Of a stretch of 37,647 nucleotides of DNA, positions 14,349 through 23,122 are shown in pieces (position 1 is the stretch's first letter; each line of letters starts with the position of its first letter). A program made the position numbers and the translations under genes. Source of the DNA: CAZZEX01 sp964653285 (GTDB taxonomy: Bacteria; Chloroflexota; Anaerolineae; B4-G1); contig CAZZEX010000041.1 of assembly GCA_964653285.1 (NCBI GenBank), positions 1 through 37,647 on the forward strand, given 5' to 3'. The notes under the pieces are model-generated. The model did not search any database, was not told where the DNA came from, and worked only from the letters and a program-made list of their open reading frames with translations.

Positions 14349-15989
14349 CTACCTCTCCCGCCACTGTTGGGTAAGGGCCACCTGTGCAGCGTAGGCTTCC
14401 ACCTGGCGCTTGATCCCTGCCTCGTCCCAGCCCAGGCGTGAAGCCATCAGTTCGGCCACGGTGCGGGCCTGCTCTAACCCCCCGTCCCGCGTCTCGTAAA
14501 TCACGTGGGTGCGGCGAATGAGCACGTCGCACAGCGTCAGCGCCATCTCGTGCTGTACGGCGTAGAGGGGTTCCGCCATCAGGTAAGGTAGTTCCGGCAC
14601 GATGCGCTCCCCCAGGCTGGGGTTTTCCTCTGCGTAGGCCAGCACCCACGTGGCATCGGAGCCGTAGGCCTCTACCAGATGCTTGCCCGCCGCCTCGTCC
14701 GCGCCGCTCGCTCGCATACGCTCGATCTGTGCGCCCTCCAGTGGCTCTTTGGTGCGACACCCGGATCGGGCGTGGACGCCAAATTCCTCCGCCAGTCTCT
14801 TCTGAACGCGGTCGGTGAGTTGCTCGCCCATCAGCCGGTGTGTGGTCAGTTTGCCGCCGGCGATGGTGATGAGGCCGGATTGGTTCTCCACAATTACGTG
14901 TTCACGGGAGAGCGCGGACGGGCTTCCTGAGGCGGATACGAGCGGGCGCAGACCAGCAAAGGTGCTGATGATGTCGTCGTGCTTAATCTGCGCGCCGGGG
15001 AAAGTGTGCTGCATCGCCTCCAGCAGATACTCAACGTCGTCGAGGGTGGCAGCAGGGCTATCCAGGTCACTGTGGTAGTCGGTGTCGGTGGTGCCGATGA
15101 GGGTGAAGTCACCCCACGGGATGAGAAAGATGTGTCGGCCGTCGCGAGGAACGCTAAATATAACAGCGTGCTGGCTGTGCAGCCGCACACGGGGGACCAA
15201 CAAGTGAATGCCTTTGGTTGGACGGATCATCGGGTGCTTGCGGCGTTCGTCCAGTTCAAGGACCTCGTCTGTCCAGACCCCGGTGGCGTTGACGACGACT
15301 TTAGCCCGAACCTCGACTTCTCGCCCGTTGGTTTCATCCAAGACGTGAGCGCCGACGACGCGTCCCCCCATTTTCATCAGTCCAACCACGCGGGCGTAGT
15401 TGGTCATCACCGCGCCGTGGAGGTGGGCGGCTTTGGCAGTGATCAGCGTCAGGCGGGCGTCGTTCACCTGGGCGTCGTAGTAGCGGCCCGCGCTGAGCAG
15501 ACCCCGCCCGGCGACCAGCGGCTCGCGTCGCTGCACCTCCGCTGGGCCCAGCCAGCGGTGGTTTTGCACGTTACGAAAGAGGCTCAGTGCGTCGTATAGT
15601 ACCATCCCGGCGCGGAGCTTCCACGGGGCTGGTCTCTGGCCCCGATAGAGTGGGTAGAGGAAGGGCAACGGACGCGCCAGTCGAGGAGCAATCTTGCGCA
15701 TTACGCGCCGCTCACTGCAGGCGTCGAACACTAACTTGAATTCACCGTATTCCAGGTAGCGGACGCCGCCGTGGATGAGTCGCGTGGAGCGACTGCTGGT
15801 GCCGCTGCCAAAATCGCCCTTTTCAACCAGGGCGGTGTGAAAGCCGCGTAGACTAGCATCGCGGGCCACCGCCGTGCCGGTGATGCCACCGCCGATGATC
15901 AACAGGTCAAATTCCTCCTGGGCCAGGCGATCTATGTTCTCCTGTCGGATGGTGGTAGAGAAGGGGCGGTTCGGGGAAGTTTCAGCCAT
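14349..15989 (-). CDS. glpD: Aerobic-type FAD glycerol-3-phosphate dehydrogenase
   Basis: 546 residues. It oxidises sn-glycerol-3-phosphate to dihydroxyacetone phosphate at the membrane, passing electrons to quinone. The N-terminal dinucleotide fold is clear (LLIIGGGITGTAVARDASLR, about residues 28-47), followed by GSGTSSRSTRLIHGGVRYLE, the family's FAD/substrate signature. IFLIPWGDFTLIGTTDTDYH is the conserved substrate-domain strand, and the DAO_C-type helical domain lies at about 390-540. It starts 22 bases after the upstream AGPS-like gene, which makes one operon for glycerol-phosphate/ether-lipid-type chemistry. Length matches the family. A glycerol kinase or transporter is not in view. 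Confidence 0.92.
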   Translation of the reverse strand: MAETSPNRPFSTTIRQENIDRLAQEEFDLLIIGGGITGTAVARDASLRGFHTALVEKGDFGSGTSSRSTRLIHGGVRYLEYGEFKLVFDACSERRVMRKIAPRLARPLPFLYPLYRGQRPAPWKLRAGMVLYDALSLFRNVQNHRWLGPAEVQRREPLVAGRGLLSAGRYYDAQVNDARLTLITAKAAHLHGAVMTNYARVVGLMKMGGRVVGAHVLDETNGREVEVRAKVVVNATGVWTDEVLELDERRKHPMIRPTKGIHLLVPRVRLHSQHAVIFSVPRDGRHIFLIPWGDFTLIGTTDTDYHSDLDSPAATLDDVEYLLEAMQHTFPGAQIKHDDIISTFAGLRPLVSASGSPSALSREHVIVENQSGLITIAGGKLTTHRLMGEQLTDRVQKRLAEEFGVHARSGCRTKEPLEGAQIERMRASGADEAAGKHLVEAYGSDATWVLAYAEENPSLGERIVPELPYLMAEPLYAVQHEMALTLCDVLIRRTHVIYETRDGGLEQARTVAELMASRLGWDEAGIKRQVEAYAAQVALTQQWRER

Positions 15990-16011
15990 GCTCGTTGCCT
16001 CCCTTTCCTCC

Positions 16012-17700
16012 TTAAGAGAGTAGCAGGACGCCGGGATTCATGGTGCCAGCGGGATCAAAAGTCTGCTTGAGTGCCTGCAGCACTTTCACACCCAGCAGGC
16101 CGACCTCTTCCTCAAGCCAAGGAGCGTGGTCGTGGCCTATGCCGTGGTGGTGGGTCAGCGTGCCGCCAGCGGCCAGGATGGTATCAGTGGTGGACTGCTT
16201 GACCGCCTGCCACTGAGCCTGTCTCGCCAGCGGGTCGGGATCAGGCACCTGCCGGCCCAGGAAGGTCGAATAGAGCGAAGCGCCGTGCTCGTAGGCGTGA
16301 GAGATGTGGGTCATCACGTAGCCTGGGCCGCCGCCGGTGGCGGCGATGGCCCCCTTCATTGCGCGGACCATAGCCTCGTAGAGGGGCGTCAAGTTTGACC
16401 AGGTAGTGGCCGTCTCCAGTGTGTCCACCATCACGGAGTGACCGAGAAGCGTATCGCGCAGGTAGGGCTGGGCGTAGCGGTCGCGCATCCACGATCGCCC
16501 CACCGCTCGCCCCAGCGAAAGGCCCTGATGGTCACCACATATTTTCAGCGCCGGGTCCCACTGCTGAGCAGTCCATTTGGCATTCCCGTCGAAGCCCAAC
16601 AGCATCAAGGTGCTGCCCGTGATAAGATCGTACCCTTGCAGCCTTATGTACCGCTCGGTCACGCTGTCGGCTATCCGGCGCACGCCGTGGTGCTCGTGGC
16701 TCATCACAGCAGAGGCGGCCGTTTCAGGCGCGTCGGACAGGCGTATAATGGACGGGTGTAGAGCCTGGCTCTGCATCAGGTCACGGAAAGCGGCGACGCC
16801 GTCCTCCAGGCTATGGAAAAGGATGCCCCGGTAATCCTGCACCTCTGGCAGGGGATGGATGCGCATCGTGGCCTCGGTGATGACGCCGTAGGTGCCCTCG
16901 GAGCCGATGAGCAGTTCCAAAAGACTGGGGCCGGCAGCAGTAGCGGGTGTGTCCTTCGTCTCAACGATACCGACGGGGGTGACGATCCGCACGGCCTGGG
17001 TTAGGGCCTCGATTTTACCGTAGCCGATGGAATTCTGGCCGGCCGAGCGGGTGGCGATCCAGCCGCCGAGGGTGGAGAACTCAAAGGATTGGGGGAAGTG
17101 GCCCAGCATGAAGCCATGGGCGTTCAGTTGGGCCTCCACTTCCGGGCCGGTCGCGCCAGCCTGGATGCGGGCTGTGCGGGAGATTGGGTCCATCGAGAGC
17201 ACACGGTCCAGCCGGGCCAGGTCGAGGGTGATCGTGAGGCGGTCGGTGGGGTCCGGCTCAACGCCACCCAGGACGGAACTGCCGCCGCCGAAGGGGATGA
17301 CCGCGACGTCACGGTCGGCGGCCCACGCCAGCAGGGACACGATCTGTCCCTGGTCGGCGGGGTAGACGACGGCGTCGGGAGGATTGGGGATGTGACCGGC
17401 GCGGGCGCGGATCAAATCTCGATAGGACTTGCCGTAGGCGTGCTCGACACGTGCCTGTGTGTCGGTGCGTACTGTCTCCTCGCCCAGCAGTCTGCGCAGA
17501 GATGAGAGCATCGGGTCGTCCAGGCGTGGCGGCCGCAGTGAAATCTCCTCCAGGGAGACAGGCGGCATCTCGTGCTCAATCGCCTCATCGGGCAGTTCGA
17601 GCCGCTCGCGGAGCATGGGCCAGAAGGCAGGGCGGCCTTCCAACGAATAGTCCTGGTCAAGCGTGCCCCATCCCCACCAGCGCAGGTTTGGTGTGTCCAT
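16012..17700 (-). CDS. FAD-binding oxidoreductase, alkyldihydroxyacetonephosphate synthase-like
   Basis: 562 residues from the ATG of MDTPNLRWWGWGTLDQDYSL, placed directly behind AAGGAGGATATGTG; the 15 codons upstream overlap that site. RWWGWG and the HAYGKSYRDLIRARAG block are hallmarks of AGPS-type flavoproteins. The PCMH FAD fold is visible in VIPFGGGSSVLGGV and ATRSAGQNSIGYGKIEALTQ, and the C-terminal LTHHHGIGHDHAPWL carries the family's His cluster. True AGPS makes ether-lipid precursors from acyl-DHAP. Many bacterial relatives are uncharacterised oxidases, so the reaction is not proven. It heads an operon with glpD, whose product, dihydroxyacetone phosphate, would fit. Confidence 0.85.
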   Translation of the reverse strand: MDTPNLRWWGWGTLDQDYSLEGRPAFWPMLRERLELPDEAIEHEMPPVSLEEISLRPPRLDDPMLSSLRRLLGEETVRTDTQARVEHAYGKSYRDLIRARAGHIPNPPDAVVYPADQGQIVSLLAWAADRDVAVIPFGGGSSVLGGVEPDPTDRLTITLDLARLDRVLSMDPISRTARIQAGATGPEVEAQLNAHGFMLGHFPQSFEFSTLGGWIATRSAGQNSIGYGKIEALTQAVRIVTPVGIVETKDTPATAAGPSLLELLIGSEGTYGVITEATMRIHPLPEVQDYRGILFHSLEDGVAAFRDLMQSQALHPSIIRLSDAPETAASAVMSHEHHGVRRIADSVTERYIRLQGYDLITGSTLMLLGFDGNAKWTAQQWDPALKICGDHQGLSLGRAVGRSWMRDRYAQPYLRDTLLGHSVMVDTLETATTWSNLTPLYEAMVRAMKGAIAATGGGPGYVMTHISHAYEHGASLYSTFLGRQVPDPDPLARQAQWQAVKQSTTDTILAAGGTLTHHHGIGHDHAPWLEEEVGLLGVKVLQALKQTFDPAGTMNPGVLLLS

Positions 17701-17801
17701 CACATATCCTCCTTGAAGGCATTGTCTGTTTGCCGGGATTGACAATCGGCAGACTTCTCTTCCCAGACGTGGGCCTGCTCTGTTCTTCCTCTCCCCCTAC
17801 C

Positions 17802-17830
17802 ATTTTATCGCCGCGCAAAAAGCGCGTCAA
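17802..17830 (-). promoter_or_regulatory. Promoter of the AGPS-like/glpD operon
   Basis: On the minus strand TTGACG (17825-17830) and TAAAAT (17802-17807) are spaced by exactly 17 bases. Transcription should start near 17795, giving a leader of about 95 bases. Confidence 0.7.
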
Positions 17831-18074
17831 TAGGAACTGTATCCTACCAGGCTTTTCAGAAGCCGCCTGTCGCTTTTATCTTCAGTTCTTGTGTGTTGTC
17901 CATTCTGAGCCCTCTCTTTCCTCGCTGGCCCAATTCCTGAGCTACCAACTCACCAGTTTGTCAACATAGTATAGCACAACAGCAACAGGGAGGCAACGCG
18001 CGCGTGGTATTAAAGAACTAATCGCATCGCGTGTCACAGATGGGTACCGGGCACTCTCGCCAGACGCGGCCGGC
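17831..18074. other. Gene-free divergent intergenic stretch
   Basis: It lies between the minus-strand AGPS-like promoter and the plus-strand ROK kinase promoter. No coding frame, strong hairpin or repeat was recognised. Confidence 0.6.
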
Positions 18075-18103
18075 TTGACATAGATGGGGTTCCATGCTAT
18101 ACA
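18075..18103 (+). promoter_or_regulatory. Promoter of the ROK kinase gene
   Basis: TTGACA (18075-18080) and TATACA (18098-18103) are 17 bases apart. Transcription would begin near 18110, downstream of the ATG at 18094, which rules that codon out as the start. Confidence 0.75.
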
Positions 18104-18147
18104 GAGAACCTGAGCCGAACGTAGGTAACAGCAGCGTGGAGGACAAC

Positions 18148-19119
18148 GTGGTTTCTGAGCATCCCGTCATCGGCATTGATCTGGGCGGCACCAAGATCAG
18201 CACCGCTCTGGTAGACAGTGCTGAACAGATCATCGCCCACGACTACCGGGAGACCCACGCAACAGAGGGGCCGCCGGTGGTCATCGGGCGCATGCTGGAC
18301 GGTGTTCGCGGGGTGATGGCACAGGCGGGGGTGAGGCCATCGCAGGTGGCAGCGGTGGGCATCGGTGCGCCTGGCCCCCTTGACATTGAGGCCGGCGTGG
18401 TGGTGGCCCCGCCTAACCTGCCCGGTTGGGATCACGTGCCTCTCAAGCGACTCATCGAGGATGGTCTGAAAATCACGACTTTTCTGGAGAACGACGCCAA
18501 CGCGGCGGCGCTGGGCGAGCATCGCTTCGGTGCTGGGCGAGGGACAGAGCACATGATCTATGTCACAGTCAGCACCGGCATCGGTGGCGGGCTGATCCTC
18601 GACGGGAGATTGTATCACGGTGCCGGCGGGATGGCAGGCGAGATCGGCCACATCACTGTCGTGCCGTGCGGACCGCTTTGCGGTTGTGGTAATAGGGGCT
18701 GTCTGGAGGCCCTGGCCTCCGGCACAGCCATCGCGCGCCAGGCACGCGAGCGTGTGGCCCGTGGCATGCCAACGCTGATAGCCGACCTGGCAGAAGGCAA
18801 CCCGGAACGCATCACGGCCAAATTGGTCGCTGAGGCCGCCAGCCAGGGAGATGTGGAAGCGCAGGACATCCTGGCCGAGGCGATGGATTACCTGGGCATA
18901 GGGATGGCCAACCTGGTTAACCTGTTTAACCCGCAACTCATCGTCATCGGCGGTGGATTGACGAATATCGGGGGAGCGCTCTTCGGGCCGGTGCGGCGTG
19001 CCATTGACCGGCATGCCTTTCGCGCGCAGGCGCAGGCGGTGCGGGTCGTGCGGGCCAAGTTGGGTGACAACGTGGGTGTGCTGGGGGCGGCGGCGGTGGC
19101 ACTGGCGCGGATCGGCTGA
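18148..19119 (+). CDS. ROK-family sugar kinase (glucokinase-like)
   Basis: 323 residues. The start is the GTG at 18148 behind GGAGG (18138-18142); the longer frame from 18094 begins before the predicted transcript. ATP-binding GIDLGGTKISTALVD opens the protein. FLENDANAAALGEHRFGAG carries the catalytic ENDAN aspartate. GEIGHITVVPCGPLCGCGNR and GCLEALASG give the zinc-binding His/Cys cluster, and VIGGGLTNIG the C-terminal phosphate loop. ROK kinases of this pattern phosphorylate glucose or related hexoses with ATP. It appears monocistronic. The zinc motif argues for a kinase over a ROK repressor, and there is no DNA-binding domain. Confidence 0.9.
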   Translation: MVSEHPVIGIDLGGTKISTALVDSAEQIIAHDYRETHATEGPPVVIGRMLDGVRGVMAQAGVRPSQVAAVGIGAPGPLDIEAGVVVAPPNLPGWDHVPLKRLIEDGLKITTFLENDANAAALGEHRFGAGRGTEHMIYVTVSTGIGGGLILDGRLYHGAGGMAGEIGHITVVPCGPLCGCGNRGCLEALASGTAIARQARERVARGMPTLIADLAEGNPERITAKLVAEAASQGDVEAQDILAEAMDYLGIGMANLVNLFNPQLIVIGGGLTNIGGALFGPVRRAIDRHAFRAQAQAVRVVRAKLGDNVGVLGAAAVALARIG

Positions 19120-19173
19120 CCAGTAACCAGAGCAAGCGACCTCCAGGCTAGCAGTTGGCTGTCAGCGATCCAC

Positions 19174-19216
19174 CTTTGGGATTTGTCATTTGGTCATTTG
19201 CCATTGGTCATTGACA
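19174..19216 (+). repeat. TTTGTCATTTGGTCATTTGCC repeat
   Basis: Tandem-like GTCATTTG/GCCATTGGTCATT units lie before the MEMO gene. They are AT-rich compared with both neighbours and non-coding. Confidence 0.45.
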
Positions 19217-19229
19217 TAGGAGGTGCATG

Positions 19230-20045
19230 ATGTCCGAGTTGCCTGTCCGTCGGCCAGCCGTCGCCGGTCAATTCTACCCCAGCGGTCCCGACGTAGTGCG
19301 GCGGATGATCCAGGAGTACGTAGACGAGGCAACATTGCCTGAAGATTTGGGAATTGTCCGCGCTGTCATCGTCCCCCACGCTGGCTATATCTACTCTGGC
19401 CCCACCGCCGGATATGCATTTGGGGCACTGAAAACGAAGGCACTGGCAGCGCCGCCCCAGAAGGAATGGGCCGTTTTCCTGCTCGGTCCGGCTCACCGCG
19501 TCTACTTCCGTGGCGTGGCGTTGGGGGAGTATTCCGCCTTCCGTACCCCACTGGGCGATGTCCCTATCGCCGTTGACCGAGTCGCAGAGATGTTGGCGCA
19601 CTCGCCGCTCTACACCCGCGCCCCCGAGGCCCATGTGTCTGAGCACTGCCTTGAGGTCGAAGTGCCCTTCCTTCAGATGATGCTGCCGGATTTCCGGCTG
19701 GTGCCCATGCTGTTCGGCGACGCAGACCCACGGGAGGTATCTGTGGAACTGGCCGGTCACATCGGCGAGGATGACCTGATCGTCGTCTCCAGCGATCTAA
19801 GCCACTTCTACCCGTATGACAAGGCCCAGCAACTGGATCACGCCCTGCTGGAGGCACTGCTGGCCGGCGATGAGATAGGGGTACTGCAAGGTGAGGCCTG
19901 TGGTCGTGCCCCTATCGTGACGCTGATGGGCATTGCCCGCCGCAAGGGTTGGAAACCCCACCTGCTGGACTACCGCAACTCCGGCGACACGGCGGGCGAC
20001 AAGTGGCAAGTCGTGGGCTATGCAGCGGTCGCGTATACTGATTGA
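19230..20045 (+). CDS. MEMO-family protein (AmmeMemoRadiSam system protein B)
   Basis: 271 residues, using the second of two adjacent ATGs because AGGAGG (19218-19223) sits six bases before it; the first ATG adds one residue. Family signatures are RPAVAGQFYPSG at the start, IVPHAGYIYSGPTAGYAF, LLGPAHRVYFRGVAL, EHCLEVEVPFLQMM and VVSSDLSHFYPYDKA, with the conserved histidines of the MEMO/class III dioxygenase fold. The AMMECR1 gene follows after 21 bases, as in the three-part AmmeMemoRadiSam set. The function of that set is not established. The radical SAM third member is not adjacent here. Confidence 0.9.
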   Translation: MSELPVRRPAVAGQFYPSGPDVVRRMIQEYVDEATLPEDLGIVRAVIVPHAGYIYSGPTAGYAFGALKTKALAAPPQKEWAVFLLGPAHRVYFRGVALGEYSAFRTPLGDVPIAVDRVAEMLAHSPLYTRAPEAHVSEHCLEVEVPFLQMMLPDFRLVPMLFGDADPREVSVELAGHIGEDDLIVVSSDLSHFYPYDKAQQLDHALLEALLAGDEIGVLQGEACGRAPIVTLMGIARRKGWKPHLLDYRNSGDTAGDKWQVVGYAAVAYTD

Positions 20046-20066
20046 TGGTAGAAAGGGATACCTACA

Positions 20067-20633
20067 ATGCTCCTCACATCTCAGGAACGACATACGCTAC
20101 TGGCGCTAGCGCGGGAGGCGATCACGCGCGCGGCTCACCGCCAGGAGCCGCCCCCGGTGAACCTGAACGCGGTGTCGGAGAACTTACGGCGCGACGGGGC
20201 CAGTTTCGTCACGCTGACCAAGCGCGGGAACTTGCGGGGCTGCATCGGCTCGCTGGAACCGCGCCGCCCACTGGTGCTGGATGTGCGCGAGAACGCAGTC
20301 GCTGCGGCTTTCCAGGATCCCCGCTTCCCCCCTGTGCGCCCGGAGGAGTTAGGCGACCTGCAGGTCGAAATCTCTGTATTGAGCCTCCCTCGACTGCTGT
20401 CCTGTGACGACCCCGACGACCTCATCGCCAAGTTGCGCCCGGGCGTGGACGGCGTGGTCATTGAGCGCGGCTGGAATCGGGCCACTTTCCTCCCCCAGGT
20501 ATGGGAAAAATTACCGGACCCCCACCAATTCCTGCAGCACCTGTGTCTCAAAGCCTATCTTCCTGCCGACGCCTACCGTCATCCTGGTCTCGATGTGTAC
20601 ACTTACCAGGTGGAGAAGTTCGAGGAAGAGTAG
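20067..20633 (+). CDS. AMMECR1-domain protein (AmmeMemoRadiSam system protein A)
   Basis: 188 residues from ATG. The AMMECR1 core is unmistakable: FVTLTKRGNLRGCIGSLEPR (the LRGCIG motif, residues about 51-66), then DPRFPPVRPEEL and VEISVLSLP, and late KLRPGVDGVVIERG. It forms an operon with the MEMO protein. The invariant cysteine in RGCIG is kept. Its activity is unknown for the family. The gene is complete and intact. Confidence 0.9.
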   Translation: MLLTSQERHTLLALAREAITRAAHRQEPPPVNLNAVSENLRRDGASFVTLTKRGNLRGCIGSLEPRRPLVLDVRENAVAAAFQDPRFPPVRPEELGDLQVEISVLSLPRLLSCDDPDDLIAKLRPGVDGVVIERGWNRATFLPQVWEKLPDPHQFLQHLCLKAYLPADAYRHPGLDVYTYQVEKFEEE

Positions 20634-20721
20634 CCAGTCATAGGTCTTATAGATCCCCCAGCGCTGAGCGTCCGAGGAGTGCAGCGATGCGAGGAGGGTT
20701 TCTCTTTCGCCGTGATTGCGG

Positions 20722-20727
20722 TATAAT
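20722..20727 (+). promoter_or_regulatory. -10 element of the chelatase gene
   Basis: A perfect TATAAT at 20722-20727 has only a weak -35 (TTTCTC at 20699-20704, spacing 17). Transcription would start near 20734, giving a very short leader before the ATG at 20748. Confidence 0.5.
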
Positions 20728-20747
20728 GGGAAGTGAGGTTGATGACT

Positions 20748-22814
20748 ATGCCACCCATTTTCCCGTTTACTGCTATCGTCGGACAGGAGCGCATGAAGCG
20801 CGCTCTGGTACTCAATGCTATTCATTCCCAAATCGGCGGCGTGCTTATCCGGGGCGAGCGCGGCACGGCGAAATCTACCGCTGCCCGGGCGCTGGCCGCG
20901 CTGCTGCCCGAAATCGAAGTGGTCGCCGACTGCCCCTTCGGCTGCGACCCCGATCGGCCAGTGACGTGGTGCACTGAGTGCCGGGAGCGAGATGAGGCAG
21001 GGGAGGAACTGCCGCGGGCCCGCCGGCGTACTCGCTTCGTGGATCTCCCCGTCAGCGCGACAGAGGACCGTGTCGTGGGCACGCTGGATATTGAGCGTGC
21101 CATCCAAAAGGGAGAGCGGCGCTTCGAGCCAGGCGTTCTCGCCGCAGCCAACCGGGGCGTCCTGTACGTGGACGAGGTCAACCTGTTGGATGACCACGTC
21201 GTGGACCTGCTGCTCGACGCAGCGGCGATGGGGATAAACGTCGTGGAGAGGGAGAGCATCTCCTTCAGCCACCCCGCTCACTTCATCCTCATCGGCACGA
21301 TGAACCCGGAGGAGGGGGACCTGCGCCCCCAACTTCTCGACCGCTTTGCCCTCTGCGTGGACATCCAGGGCATCCGGGACCCTGCTGCCCGGGTGGCGAT
21401 TATGGAGCGGAATCTGGCCTACGAGACCGATCCCGAGGGATTCTACGCGGAATGGGCTTCCAGGGAGCAGGCGCTTTCGGAGGAAATCGCCCGTGCCCGC
21501 CGCCTCCTGCCCGAGGTCAAATACACTCAGTCGGATCTGGCGACCATCGCGGCGATGATGAGCGAGTTGAGGGTAGACGGCCACCGCGCCGATTTGGTAG
21601 TGCTCAAGACCGCCCGCGCCCACGCTGCCTTTGGGGGACATACTCGTCTGAGCGACCGTGACATCCTGTTGGCCGCCGAATTGGCGTTGCCCCATCGGTT
21701 GAAGCGACGCCCCCTACAAGAGGCGGAGGTCACGCTGGGAGACCTTTCGGAGCGACTGGCCGAGGCCCGCGCCCAAAGCCAGGTCGAGGCTGATGTCGAG
21801 GAAGAGAGCGACGCGGCCGCCGAAATAGCCGGTAAAAAAAAAGCCGTATCTGGGGAGACTCGCGACGAGGAGCCTCCCCACGAGCGATCTGAGGTAGCGC
21901 GGGAGCCAGTGCTGCAGACTGTTCCCCAGTGGCCGTCGGAAGGTCGCTGGTGGGAGGGCGGCGAAGAGGTCGCCGTCGGTGAAGACTTCGCGCCGCGTCG
22001 GCTGGACACGCCCCTCGACCGGCTGACCCGCTCCAGCGGCGGCCGCCGCAGCCGGACTCACACCGACCGCAAGCGCGGCCGCTACATCCAGGCTCGTCCC
22101 TCCCCTGGCGATCCCAGCGACCTGGCCTTCGATGCCACGCTTCGCGCTGCTGCCTCTCATCAGAGAGAGCGACGGCACGAGGGTGGCCCGGCACTGGCGT
22201 TGCACCCGGGCGACTACCAGCGCAAGGTGCGTGTGCGTCGTGCCGCTAACCTGGTGCTCTTCGTCGTGGACGCATCTTGGTCTATGGCGGTGGCCGAGCG
22301 CATGCAGGCGACGAAGGGGGCCGTGATGTCGCTGCTGACGGATGCCTACCAGCGGCGTGACCGGGTGGGGCTGGTCGTCTTTCAGAAGAACGGTGCCCGC
22401 GTTGTTCTCCCGCCCACTAACAGTGTCGAACTGGCACGGCGGGCGCTGGCCGACATCCCCGTTGGTGGCAAGACTCCCCTTTCGGCCGGGCTGCAGACCG
22501 CTTGCGAGGTCATTACCCGCGAGTTGCGGCAGCACCCCGATCTGATACCGCTGATGGTGCTGCTCACCGATGGCGCAGGCAACGTCTCGATGACGAACCT
22601 GCCGCCGCAGGAGGAAGCCTACCGCATCGCGGAGGTGTTCCCGCAGACCCACATCCGCTCGGTGGTGATCAATATGGAGCACGAAGCCTTCGACCAGGGG
22701 CTGGCGCAGGCGCTGGCCGAGCACCTGGAGGCTCCCTGCTATACGCTGGATGAGTTGAAGGCTGAGGTGCTGCTGCGGATGGTGCAGGGAGAACTGGCGG
22801 AGCAAATCTCCTGA
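20748..22814 (+). CDS. Magnesium/cobalt-chelatase-type AAA+ and von Willebrand domain fusion
   Basis: 688 residues from ATG (MPPIFPFTAIVGQERMKRAL); upstream GTG and ATG codons overlap or crowd the GTGAGG ribosome site. The N-terminal half is a ChlI/BchI-like AAA+ ATPase: Walker A RGERGTAKST, a cysteine-rich insert (CPFGCDPDRPVTWCTECRE), Walker B GVLYVDEVNLLDD and the sensor LIGTMNPEEGDLRPQLLDRF. A charged linker (about 335-440) leads to a ChlD-type vWA domain with metal site VVDASWSMAVAERM (DxSxS) and late LMVLLTDGAGN. Such proteins drive metal insertion by a large CobN/ChlH subunit. None is present, nor any tetrapyrrole gene, so it could serve another vWA/AAA+ role. Confidence 0.88.
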   Translation: MPPIFPFTAIVGQERMKRALVLNAIHSQIGGVLIRGERGTAKSTAARALAALLPEIEVVADCPFGCDPDRPVTWCTECRERDEAGEELPRARRRTRFVDLPVSATEDRVVGTLDIERAIQKGERRFEPGVLAAANRGVLYVDEVNLLDDHVVDLLLDAAAMGINVVERESISFSHPAHFILIGTMNPEEGDLRPQLLDRFALCVDIQGIRDPAARVAIMERNLAYETDPEGFYAEWASREQALSEEIARARRLLPEVKYTQSDLATIAAMMSELRVDGHRADLVVLKTARAHAAFGGHTRLSDRDILLAAELALPHRLKRRPLQEAEVTLGDLSERLAEARAQSQVEADVEEESDAAAEIAGKKKAVSGETRDEEPPHERSEVAREPVLQTVPQWPSEGRWWEGGEEVAVGEDFAPRRLDTPLDRLTRSSGGRRSRTHTDRKRGRYIQARPSPGDPSDLAFDATLRAAASHQRERRHEGGPALALHPGDYQRKVRVRRAANLVLFVVDASWSMAVAERMQATKGAVMSLLTDAYQRRDRVGLVVFQKNGARVVLPPTNSVELARRALADIPVGGKTPLSAGLQTACEVITRELRQHPDLIPLMVLLTDGAGNVSMTNLPPQEEAYRIAEVFPQTHIRSVVINMEHEAFDQGLAQALAEHLEAPCYTLDELKAEVLLRMVQGELAEQIS

Positions 22815-22834
22815 CCCACGGGCCAGAAGAAACA

Positions 22835-22872
22835 AACCGTGCACATTGGCACAGCGCCAGGTGTGCACGGTT
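22835..22872. terminator. Bidirectional terminator between convergent genes
   Basis: AACCGTGCACA (22835-22845) and TGTGCACGGTT (22862-22872) form a perfect 11-bp stem, extended by an inner TGGC/GCCA pairing. T-rich sequence follows on both strands. It lies between the chelatase gene and the converging cold-shock gene. Confidence 0.7.
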
Positions 22873-22909
22873 CTCTTTGCGTGCGCTTGTGCAGCGCTCT
22901 CTCCCAGTC

Positions 22910-23122
22910 TTACATTAGTAGGGTGACGTGGGTGGCCTGCAAGCCTTTAGGGCCTTGCTCGACGTTGAATTCGACTCGCTGACCCTCGTCGAGCGTCCGG
23001 AAACCCTCGCCCTCGATGGCGGAGTAGTGGACGAACACATCCCCGCCCTCGTCACGCGAGATGAATCCGTATCCCTTGGCGTTGCTGAACCATTTGACAG
23101 TTCCTGTTTCTTTCTCGTTCAC
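22910..23122 (-). CDS. Cold-shock domain protein
   Basis: 70 residues from GTG, with AAGGAG upstream. It is a single cold-shock OB-fold with GTVKWFSNAKGYGFIS (RNP1 KGYGFI) and DVFVHYSAI (RNP2 VFVHY), ending QGPKGLQATHV. Such proteins bind single-stranded RNA or DNA and act as RNA chaperones. It has its own promoter and a leader of about 128 bases with strong structure, as in cspA-type thermoregulated messages. Confidence 0.93.
   Translation of the reverse strand: MNEKETGTVKWFSNAKGYGFISRDEGGDVFVHYSAIEGEGFRTLDEGQRVEFNVEQGPKGLQATHVTLLM

Noticed and set aside
18094..18147. Earlier ATG as the start of the ROK kinase
   Set aside because: It lies between the -35 and -10 of the predicted promoter, so it would not be in the message; the GTG at 18148 has a ribosome site.
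22835..22872. TGTGCACGG palindrome as an operator
   Set aside because: Position between convergent gene ends and T-rich flanks fit a terminator better.
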